A stretch of DNA of 6,268 bases from Deltaproteobacteria bacterium (GTDB lineage Bacteria; Desulfobacterota; DSM-4660; Desulfatiglandales; Desulfatiglandaceae), in the NCBI GenBank assembly GCA_021159525.1, contig JAGHEC010000373.1, positions 1 to 6,268 of the forward strand, read 5' to 3'. The notes beneath the pieces were generated by a model. That model searched no databases. It was not told where the DNA came from and saw only the letters and a program-made list of their open reading frames with translations. Numbering within the stretch: position 1 is the first letter of the stretch; every line of letters starts with the position of its first letter. Positions 1 to 5,155 of this stretch are shown here, piece by piece. A program made the translations under genes and the position numbers.

Positions 1-1
1 G

Positions 2-79
2 GCCGCGGCCGCGGCCATGGAACTGCTCTCCTGCCTGTCTGAGAAATGCAGGCATTGCGATATGAACGCCCTCCTGTAA
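2..79 (+). CDS. Possible C-terminal end of an unidentified protein, cut by the left window edge
   Basis: An open frame enters from the left edge and stops at a TAA (77-79). It reads five alanines, then MELLSCLSEKCRHCDMNALL. Most codons end in G or C, as in the real genes of this window, and the two cysteines in CRHC could be a metal site, but 25 residues are too few to name a family. If real, it converges on the minus-strand small gene that ends at 160. An opposite reading exists: on the minus strand an ATG at 18-16 follows an AGGAG-type ribosome-binding site and starts M-A-A-A-A-A leftwards out of the window. Both cannot be assumed; sequence to the left would decide. Confidence 0.25.
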   Translation, partial: AAAAAMELLSCLSEKCRHCDMNALL

Positions 80-103
80 CCTCTTCCGCCCTCTGTTGGT
101 GGG

Positions 104-129
104 CACGGGCCCTACCTGGCCCGACCGTG
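104..129. other. Strong hairpin between converging or consecutive genes, possible terminator
   Basis: CGGGCC (106-111) and GGCCCG (118-123) form a perfect 6-bp stem around a six-base loop. CAC (104-106) and GTG (127-129) could extend it past a bulge. It lies just beyond the stop of the minus-strand small gene and of the possible plus-strand gene end. Neither side has a run of Ts, so it is not a classical intrinsic terminator; it may protect a transcript 3' end or act with Rho. The role is inferred from position only. Confidence 0.35.
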
Positions 130-159
130 ATTCCCGATAATCCCGGAGGGCTTCACGAA

Positions 160-441
160 TCATTGCAGCAGGGTTCCGTTAAGCATGGATGCCTCTTTCA
201 ACACTGCCCTGGCCACGTCCAGGTCATAGGCCTGTCTGGGATTAAAGGCGCTTTTGCGCTCATACATGGCTTGTGCCTGCAATATGGCGTCATAGGGTAT
301 CCACCCGTGATCTGCCCAGAGTTTCGGGTCCTCTGCATTCCAGAGCCGGAAGTAGATCATGTCGTCTTTTTCCTGAACATACATGCGGACCTCCTTGTTC
401 TGCGGAAACGGATAATAAAAGATTCCCCGTTCATCTTTCAT
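160..441 (-). CDS. Conserved-looking 93-residue protein of unknown function
   Basis: I do not recognise this family by name. The protein starts MKDERGIFYYPFPQNKEV and carries a tryptophan- and tyrosine-rich middle (YFRLWNAEDPKLW at about 30-42, HGWIPYDAI at 45-53), followed by a helical C-terminal half (AYDLDVARAVLKEA at 71-84). It has no signal peptide, membrane segment or cysteine and is probably a soluble cytoplasmic protein. The start at 441 is preferred over upstream in-frame codons because AGAGGTG lies just upstream at suitable spacing and the frame before it overlaps the synthetase gene. Only 13 bases separate it from the stop of the acyl-CoA synthetase subunit, and its ribosome-binding site lies on that gene's end, so the two are probably cotranscribed and perhaps translationally coupled. 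It may be an accessory partner of that enzyme, which is inference from context. Confidence 0.72.
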   Translation of the reverse strand: MKDERGIFYYPFPQNKEVRMYVQEKDDMIYFRLWNAEDPKLWADHGWIPYDAILQAQAMYERKSAFNPRQAYDLDVARAVLKEASMLNGTLLQ

Positions 442-454
442 CTCTCTGCACCTC

Positions 455-1849
455 TTAACCCTTTGAATCCCTGCGATTTTTCTTGTATCTGAACAGGGCC
501 GCCATACACTTGACGGCACGAGAGAGTTCCCCGTATACAGGAATTCGGAGCTGCCGGGCCGATTCCTTGAACCCCTGAACCTGGGAGTGTCTCCCCAGGA
601 GCCAGCAGAAAAGCGGTTTCCCGGCCGAATAAGCGGTTTCAGCCGCCTCTTCCAGGTCCACATAGGAAACTGCGCCCCCTACAAAGGCGTGCAGCAGGAC
701 CCCGTCCACACCGGGATCGGCGCAGACCGCTTTCAATGCAACGCTCAAGGCCCTGAGCGGTCCCTGCCTCTCCATAGCCGGCCACAGGTCTAAGGGATTG
801 CCCGGGGGCATCCAGGGCGGGTAGATCTCTCTGAGGGCTTCAAGGGTTGGCGGGGAAAGATCTGCGAGGCTTAATCCTGTCCCCTGCATGAAATCCGCAG
901 ACAGGATCCCGCCCGCCCCGGTGTAGGTGACCACAGCAATGCGGCCCTCACGGGCCCTTTTCCAGCCAGCCGCGCCTGTAAGGCCCACACACAGGTCGAT
1001 CATCTCCTTGAAGTCTACCGCCTCGATCACGCCAGCCTGGTCCAAGGCCCCGCGCACCACCCCGTGGTTTCCTGCCAGGCTGGCCGTATGGCTCAGGGCC
1101 GCGCGGGAGCCCTCCGGGCTCTTTCCCCCTTTCAGGACCACCACTGGCTTATCCGATTGCCTGCAGATCTTCATAAAGCGCCGACCGTCTGCAAAGGATT
1201 CCAGATAAAGCCCCACGGCCTCAGTGGCCGGATCGTGGATAAGATAGGGGAGGACATCGCATTCATTCACATCCACCTTGTTGCCCAGGGAGCAAACCTT
1301 GCTGAACCCGGCCTGTCCATGGGTGATCGCGTCCATAAGAAACCCTCCCGAGAGCATACCGCTCTGCACCACAAGGGAAACCCCGCCCCTGACCAGCTCA
1401 TCTTCCCAAATAGAGGGTGAGACAAAGGAGAACACTGCTCGCGTGGCCGTATCAATGATCCCCATGCAATTGGGACCCCATATCCTGAGCCCGGTTTCTG
1501 CAGCAATGCGGCGTAAGGCGTCCTGAAAGGACCGGCCCTCGGCTCCCACCTCTGAAAAACCGCTCGATTCCACGATGACGCCGCGAATTCCCCGCCGGGC
1601 GCACTGTAGAGCGAGCTCGGGGACCGCGGGGGCCGGGATGAAGAGGATGGCCATGTCCGCTGGATCCGGCACATCCATGATAGAGGCAAAACAGGGGATC
1701 CCGTCGATCTCCCGGTAGCGCGGATTCACAGGGTAGATATTTCCCTCGAACCCCTGTCTGACATTGTAAAGTATGTGATAGCCCCCCTTTTTTCGATTGG
1801 CAGTGGCGCCCACAATGGCCAGGCCCCGGGGCCTAAAAAAGAAATCCAT
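455..1849 (-). CDS. NDP-forming acyl-CoA synthetase, alpha-type (CoA-binding/CoA-ligase) subunit
   Basis: This 464-residue protein matches the alpha half of ADP-forming acetyl/acyl-CoA synthetases, which reversibly convert acyl-CoA, ADP and phosphate to the acid, CoA and ATP. The N-terminal Rossmann-like CoA-binding domain starts MDFFFRPRGLAIVGATANRK (1-20), with YPVNPRY at 39-45 and GPNCMG at 125-130. A middle CoA-ligase domain (about 150-290) has VVQSGMLSGG (160-169) and SLGNKVDVNECD (187-198). His254 in SHTASLAG matches the histidine phosphorylated during catalysis. A third flavodoxin-like ligase domain (about 300-455) includes NPLDLWP (351-357). The ATP-grasp beta half is neither fused nor encoded nearby, so a separate beta subunit is needed or the protein has another role. 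ATG at 1849 is chosen because TGGAG lies six bases upstream; an in-frame ATG at 1861 is the alternative. The acyl substrate cannot be read from sequence. The 93-residue gene follows directly. Confidence 0.9.
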   Translation of the reverse strand: MDFFFRPRGLAIVGATANRKKGGYHILYNVRQGFEGNIYPVNPRYREIDGIPCFASIMDVPDPADMAILFIPAPAVPELALQCARRGIRGVIVESSGFSEVGAEGRSFQDALRRIAAETGLRIWGPNCMGIIDTATRAVFSFVSPSIWEDELVRGGVSLVVQSGMLSGGFLMDAITHGQAGFSKVCSLGNKVDVNECDVLPYLIHDPATEAVGLYLESFADGRRFMKICRQSDKPVVVLKGGKSPEGSRAALSHTASLAGNHGVVRGALDQAGVIEAVDFKEMIDLCVGLTGAAGWKRAREGRIAVVTYTGAGGILSADFMQGTGLSLADLSPPTLEALREIYPPWMPPGNPLDLWPAMERQGPLRALSVALKAVCADPGVDGVLLHAFVGGAVSYVDLEEAAETAYSAGKPLFCWLLGRHSQVQGFKESARQLRIPVYGELSRAVKCMAALFRYKKNRRDSKG

Positions 1850-2012
1850 GTTAAACTCCATTTCAGAATACCTGCCAATAGGCAATTGTGTCCTGCCCAA
1901 ACAAGGTTTCAACACCTGTCCTCTCGCAGGGCCAGGCGCCTCCAGCCAAGGACGCCCCTTCGCTGGATCATCGCCCTATGACCGGATCTCAACGCTTCAG
2001 GCTTACATTTGT

Positions 2013-2031
2013 AAAAAAGACCCTTTGGTCT
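2013..2031 (-). terminator. Terminator-like hairpin in the leader of the acyl-CoA synthetase gene
   Basis: Read on the minus strand, AGACC-AAAG-GGTCT forms a 5-bp stem with a four-base loop, followed immediately by a run of Ts (TCTTTTTTAC). This is the layout of a weak intrinsic terminator. It lies about 165 bases before the synthetase start, in the same direction, with no gene ending before it, so it would act as an attenuator if transcription starts further upstream in the AT-rich stretch at 2040-2100. No competing antiterminator structure was established. Confidence 0.4.
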
Positions 2032-2179
2032 GTGCACTCGTCCCGAATAACCGATTTTCAGAGAGTTATCAACAAAAGAAATGTTATCCTCTTTTTTACG
2101 CCTGGTTCCCCGGCATTCCAAAATGGTTCAAACAGGCTCCCTGAAGAAACCACGCCTTTTCCTTTGCAGTGACTTGATG

Positions 2180-2185
2180 TATAAT
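2180..2185 (+). promoter_or_regulatory. Possible -10 box of a pgi promoter
   Basis: A perfect TATAAT lies about 195 bases before the pgi start. The hexamer 17 bases upstream (TTTTCC, 2157-2162) is a poor -35, so support rests on the -10 alone. A start near 2192 would give a leader of roughly 190 bases containing the whole first copy of the 72-bp repeat. Confidence 0.35.
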
Positions 2186-2214
2186 TTGTTTAATATTTCC
2201 CCCTGCGAGCAGGA

Positions 2215-2286
2215 CCCGGAGCGGAAGAAAAATCATCCTGCCCCGGCACTGCGTTCACTGTTATCTCCCTGATTATTGAGCTGATA
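2215..2286 (+). repeat. Copy 1 of a 72-bp dispersed intergenic repeat
   Basis: This stretch matches 4888-4959 in the same orientation at 64 of 72 positions with no gaps. It ends in TTATTGAGCTGATA. A stem GCAGGA (2209-2214) with TCCTGC (2236-2241) can form across its left end. It lies 94 bases upstream of the pgi start, probably in its leader. Unlike copy 2, no partner inverted repeat was found to its left, so it looks like a solo right half of the larger element. Confidence 0.85.
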
Positions 2287-2380
2287 CGGAGCTGCCTTGG
2301 GCCAACAGGAGAACCCGGCGCAAGGACAAGGGACAAAAGAGAGAACCAGACAGGGGCATAACGCCCGTGAGGAGAACGGA

Positions 2381-3892
2381 ATGGAAGGATTGACACTGAT
2401 CCATGTGAGACCCAATATGACGATCAAGAGGCAGCAAATGAGATCCGCAAGGGGGATGCATCAGCGGCAATCCCCGGAGGCTAAGCCGGAAAACCGGATC
2501 GTGCTGGATGCGACCAACATGTTCGACGCGCCGGGACCCGGCACGATCCGTCAGGCCGACGTGGAAGCCCTCATCCCCGATATTGTCAAGGCGCATCAGA
2601 TGCTCAAGAACGATAAGGGAGACATCTACGATCAGGGAATCCCCATGACCGGGTGGCGGGATCTCCCCATAAAGATGACCGAGTCACACCTGTCAGAGAT
2701 CATATCACTTGCAGGGGAGCTGGGCCGGAAAATCGATGCCTATGTCTCCCTGGGGATCGGGGGGTCCTATCTCGGAATCGAAGCCACGTTCAAGGCCCTG
2801 ACCCACACGTGTTTCAACCAGTTGACCCGGGAGGAACGTGGGGGCGCGCCGGAAATCTATTTTTTGGGGCAGAACATGGACCCTGATTTTTTAAGGGATA
2901 CGCTCGATATGCTCCGGGGAAAGCGTATCGGCATCAATGTCATATCCAAATCCGGGACTACCACCGAAACAGCCGTTGCCTTCAGAATCATGCGCCGGCT
3001 CATGGAGGCCAACTGGGGAACTGAGGCTGACCAATTCATCCTGGCAACCACCGACAAGTCGCACGGGGCCTTGAGGAAGATGGCCCAAAAAAGGGGCTAC
3101 CGCACCTTTGTGGTTCCGGACGACATCGGCGGAAGGTTTTCGGTCCTGAGCGACGTGGGGCTGGTGGGTCTGGCCATGGCCAACATAAACATCCGGGAAT
3201 TTGCGGCTGGCTTCAGAAACATGAGGGAAATCGTATGGGAAAACGATTTCTGGCGCAACCCGGCCCTGGTCCATGCAGCCCTGAGGCATGCGGCCTGGCG
3301 TGCGGGCAAAAAGATCGAGGTGGTGGCCACCAATGCGGTGTCCCTCTATGGAGCGGCCCGATGGATGGAGCAGCTCTTCCCGGAGAGCGAAGGCCATGAA
3401 GGACATGGCATGTGGGTCTCTCCCTCCCTTTATTCGGAAAAGCTCCATGCCAACGGCCAGATGGTGCAGGAGGGCGAGAGGAACATCATGGAAACCTTTC
3501 TGTTGTTGCAATCACACGACAATCAGATGCCCATTCCAAAGGCGCACGACAATCTGGATGGTCTCGATTTCCTGGCGGAGAGGGAAATGAACATGAACGG
3601 CCTGAACCGGATGGTGATCGATGGGCCGGCCTATGCCCACCATCACGGGGGTGTCCCCAACATGACCATAGAAATCCCGTGTCGCAATGCCTTTAATCTG
3701 GGCCAGTTTTATTATATGATGGAAACATCGGTGGCCGTATCGGGCTATCTTTTGGGCCACAACCCGTTCAACCAGCCGGGCGTGGAGGCCTACAAACGGG
3801 CCATGTTTGCCTTGATCGAAAAGCCGGGGTATGAAGCGGCAACACAGGATATCAAAAGCAGATTGAAGCAGAAAGAGAGGATACGGATCTGA
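2381..3892 (+). CDS. pgi: Glucose-6-phosphate isomerase
   Basis: Interconverts glucose 6-phosphate and fructose 6-phosphate in the cytoplasm, linking glycolysis, gluconeogenesis and storage-sugar synthesis. The 503-residue protein has two sugar-isomerase (SIS) domains: GIGGSYLG (125-132) and SKSGTTTET (189-197) bind the phosphate. DDIGGRFSVLSDVG (247-260) is the first family signature, Glu335 in FPESEG is the likely catalytic base, His356 in LHANGQ the likely ring-opening histidine, and FNQPGVEAYK (463-472) the second signature ending in the active-site lysine. It resembles the short Bacillus-like type, with about 40 extra N-terminal residues. ATG at 2381 is chosen because GAGGAG lies just upstream; a TTG at 2297 would add 28 low-complexity residues and has no comparable site. 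One oddity is Asp258 in the first signature, where most family members have a small residue or proline. The GAF-ANTAR gene follows after 23 bases. Confidence 0.96.
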   Translation: MEGLTLIHVRPNMTIKRQQMRSARGMHQRQSPEAKPENRIVLDATNMFDAPGPGTIRQADVEALIPDIVKAHQMLKNDKGDIYDQGIPMTGWRDLPIKMTESHLSEIISLAGELGRKIDAYVSLGIGGSYLGIEATFKALTHTCFNQLTREERGGAPEIYFLGQNMDPDFLRDTLDMLRGKRIGINVISKSGTTTETAVAFRIMRRLMEANWGTEADQFILATTDKSHGALRKMAQKRGYRTFVVPDDIGGRFSVLSDVGLVGLAMANINIREFAAGFRNMREIVWENDFWRNPALVHAALRHAAWRAGKKIEVVATNAVSLYGAARWMEQLFPESEGHEGHGMWVSPSLYSEKLHANGQMVQEGERNIMETFLLLQSHDNQMPIPKAHDNLDGLDFLAEREMNMNGLNRMVIDGPAYAHHHGGVPNMTIEIPCRNAFNLGQFYYMMETSVAVSGYLLGHNPFNQPGVEAYKRAMFALIEKPGYEAATQDIKSRLKQKERIRI

Positions 3893-3915
3893 AGCATCTG
3901 GATCCCCGCCAACCA

Positions 3916-4626
3916 ATGGAAAAAATCAGTTCCAAGACTTACGAAAAATACATCAAGGCCCTGAGCGACATCAGCACCGCCATCACCTCGGAGCAATATC
4001 TCGAGGACATCCTCAAGCTGATCGTCATGGTAACGGCCAAGGTGACCGGCTATGAGATCTGTTCTCTGTGGCTGATCGACGAGACGGTGACCCCCAAAAA
4101 GATTCGGCTTAAGGCCACGCAGGCCATTGACCCTGATTATGTGAAGGATCGTTCCCTGGGCAGGGTGGAGGGCGTAGTGGGCTTTGTTGCCACGCATAAT
4201 CAGGCCTTGGTCATCAAGGATGTGCTGAGAGAGCCCCGCTTCAAGGAAAAGGAGATGGCCAGAAAGCTGGGGCTGGTCTCCATGCTGAGCGTGCCCCTGC
4301 GGGTGAAGGATGACAAGGTCATCGGCGTGCTCAACTGCTTTACGGACAAGCCCCATGATTTCTCTGATGCTGAAATCAACCTCATCACTGCTGTGGCGAA
4401 CCAGGCTGGGGTGGCCATCATGAATACAGAGCTGATTGTCAAAACAAAGGTGATCCAGGAAGAGCTTGAGACCCGAAAACTCGTGGAGCGGGCCAAAGAC
4501 ATTCTCATCCGCCGCCGCGGCATGACCGGAGAAGATGCCTACCGGTGGATCCAGAAGCGGAGTATGGACTCCCGCAAATCGATTCGCACAGTGGCCGACG
4601 CGATCCTTATCTCAGAGGAAACATAA
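3916..4626 (+). CDS. GAF-ANTAR protein, probable RNA-binding transcription antiterminator
   Basis: This 236-residue protein is probably a regulator. A GAF sensor domain covers about 24-172 (SLWLIDE at 50-56, GVVGFVATHNQALVIKDV at 86-103, SVPLRVKDDKVIGVLNCF at 125-142). A short helical linker leads to an ANTAR domain at about 183-236. The ANTAR pattern is clear in ERAKDIL (191-197), RGMTGEDAYRWIQKRSMD (201-218) and TVADAIL (225-231). ANTAR proteins bind paired RNA hairpins and prevent premature termination. There is no receiver domain, so the signal is probably a small ligand, redox state or a partner protein sensed by GAF, not phosphorylation. It lies 23 bases after pgi on the same strand and is probably cotranscribed. 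No strong ribosome-binding site precedes ATG 3916, which may mean low expression or coupling to pgi. Its RNA targets cannot be read from this window. Confidence 0.9.
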   Translation: MEKISSKTYEKYIKALSDISTAITSEQYLEDILKLIVMVTAKVTGYEICSLWLIDETVTPKKIRLKATQAIDPDYVKDRSLGRVEGVVGFVATHNQALVIKDVLREPRFKEKEMARKLGLVSMLSVPLRVKDDKVIGVLNCFTDKPHDFSDAEINLITAVANQAGVAIMNTELIVKTKVIQEELETRKLVERAKDILIRRRGMTGEDAYRWIQKRSMDSRKSIRTVADAILISEET

Positions 4627-4627
4627 C

Positions 4628-4879
4628 CTAATTCTCCCTTGTCCCACATCCCCTTCCACCCACCCACCGGCCGGCTGCGGGCCTCTTTTTCCTTGAAACC
4701 CGGTAGGCATACGGGTATAGTCCGTGGGGAAAAATGTCGTAACCGTTCACGGCTGATTTTTGGTCAAATTTGGGATTGTTCGCCTCACGTAACAGCTCAA
4801 TAACCCGGGGCAGTAGGGTTTTTCTGACGCGACTGCCGGGAGGGCGCCGTCTCTTCTTGGCTCTCTTCGCCCGGCTCAC
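4628..4879 (-). CDS. Doubtful 83-residue basic ORF
   Basis: The frame starts with GTG and reads MSRAKRAKKRRRPPGSR, followed by an amphipathic stretch (LLPRVIELLREANNP), an aromatic middle (NGYDIFPHGLYPYAYRV) and a basic glycine-rich tail. I recognise no family. Against it: no convincing ribosome-binding site before the GTG, its tail crosses the terminator-like hairpin of the GAF-ANTAR gene, and its first third lies inside the structured inverted-repeat element. In favour: a protein-like middle and a stop only two bases from the convergent GAF-ANTAR stop. It may be a decayed or element-borne gene. Confidence 0.25.
   Translation of the reverse strand: MSRAKRAKKRRRPPGSRVRKTLLPRVIELLREANNPKFDQKSAVNGYDIFPHGLYPYAYRVSRKKRPAAGRWVGGRGCGTREN
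4669..4690 (+). terminator. Weak intrinsic terminator after the pgi/GAF-ANTAR unit
   Basis: GGCC (4669-4672) and GGCC (4680-4683) can pair around a seven-base loop, followed by TCTTTTT ending at 4690. It lies about 45 bases after the GAF-ANTAR stop, as expected for the end of that transcript. The four-base stem is short, so efficiency is uncertain. Confidence 0.45.
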
Positions 4880-4957
4880 CCCGGAGGCCCGGAGCGGAAG
4901 AAAAATCTTCCTGCCTCGGCACTACGTTCGCTGTTATCCCCCGAATTATTGAGCTGA
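4792..4957. mobile_element. 166-bp MITE-like element with terminal inverted repeats and TA flanks
   Basis: The left arm cagctcaataacccgggg (4793-4810) is the reverse complement of the right arm at 4939-4956 with two mismatches. TA dinucleotides lie directly outside both ends (4790-4791 and 4958-4959), as a TA target duplication would give. Inside are a stem of 4804-4814 with 4832-4840 (nine pairs, two-base bulge), GGGCG (4842-4846) with CGCCC (4868-4872), and a two-part hairpin at 4881-4919. There is no transposase; if mobile, it would depend on one elsewhere. The right half matches copy 1 upstream of pgi. A structured RNA or an old element remnant are alternatives. Confidence 0.5.
4881..4919 (+). 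other. Two-part hairpin inside repeat copy 2
   Basis: CCG-G-AGGC (4881-4888) pairs with GCCTCGG (4913-4919), leaving one bulged G. Inside this, GGAAG (4896-4900) pairs with CTTCC (4907-4911) around the six-base loop AAAAAT. Copy 1 has CATCC in place of the inner right arm, which breaks the middle pair, but it can form a different outer stem at the same place. Whether it works as RNA or DNA is unknown. Confidence 0.45.
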
Positions 4958-4959
4958 TA
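4888..4959 (+). repeat. Copy 2 of the 72-bp dispersed intergenic repeat
   Basis: Matches 2215-2286 in the same orientation with eight substitutions and no gaps. Here it forms the right half of the inverted-repeat element and ends with the right arm plus the TA flank. Read as protein on the plus strand, both copies run open to the same TGA, but only two of the seven changed codons are synonymous, which does not suggest selection on that frame. Confidence 0.85.
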
Positions 4960-5155
4960 TGTTTAACTTTAGGTGCACAGGTCAAAATTTTAAAAATGTG
5001 ATCAAGAATTTTTCGGCCTATGATACACGCCGTATCGATCTCGTTAACCTGCCCCGCAGGGCATCCGATCGGTGATTGTTTTTCCTGATGAACAGGGCGG
5101 CAGCTTCTTTTGGCCCGGCCCGTAAAAGAGGGCCTGCGCAAAGGGAGGGAGACCA

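Larger units (their letters stand above)
1850..2380. other. Divergent intergenic region between the synthetase gene and pgi
   Basis: About 530 bases with no convincing gene. Short open frames exist on both strands but lack ribosome-binding sites and family resemblance. The region should hold the start signals of both flanking transcription units. It contains a terminator-like hairpin facing the synthetase gene (2013-2031), an AT-rich stretch around 2040-2100, a TATAAT box (2180-2185), and one copy of the 72-bp repeat (2215-2286). A small hairpin, TGCC-AATA-GGCA at 1873-1884, lies just before the synthetase start and could overlap the ribosome-binding site of its alternative upstream ATG. Confidence 0.6.
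4627..5155. other. Intergenic region with an inverted-repeat element and the leader of the dehydrogenase gene
   Basis: About 530 bases without a confident gene. From left to right it holds a weak terminator (4669-4690), a doubtful minus-strand ORF (4628-4879), the 166-bp inverted-repeat element (4792-4957), and a leader of about 200 bases before the dehydrogenase. The leader includes TATGAT at 5019-5024 as a possible -10 without a good -35, a hairpin CCTGC-CCC-GCAGG near 5049, and GGCCC/GGGCC arms near 5112-5133 that could fold upstream of the ribosome-binding site. Confidence 0.6.

Noticed and set aside
2186..2380. ANTAR target (paired hexaloop hairpins) in the pgi leader
   Set aside because: Hairpins exist, but none has a six-base loop with A first and G fourth, and no T-run terminator follows.
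2297..2380. TTG start for pgi adding 28 residues
   Set aside because: The added residues are low-complexity and polar, and the ATG at 2381 has a much better ribosome-binding site.
2190..2427. Minus-strand ORFs of 64-68 residues across the repeat upstream of pgi
   Set aside because: They overlap the real pgi start, lack ribosome-binding sites, and resemble the second locus only within the repeat, so DNA repetition explains them.
2891..3511. 206-residue minus-strand ORF
   Set aside because: It lies wholly inside pgi on the opposite strand and is a shadow of that gene's codon pattern.
3790..4356. 188-residue minus-strand ORF
   Set aside because: It lies opposite the end of pgi and the GAF domain, both clearly coding on the plus strand.
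4896..4911. GGAAG-AAAAAT-CTTCC hexaloop hairpin as an ANTAR-binding site
   Set aside because: The loop starts with A but has A, not G, at the fourth position, and no second hexaloop hairpin with a terminator lies beside it.
4949..5010. Minus-strand promoter (TTGACC with CATATC) that would read into the inverted-repeat element
   Set aside because: The -10 matches the consensus at only about half its positions, and the downstream ORF is itself doubtful.
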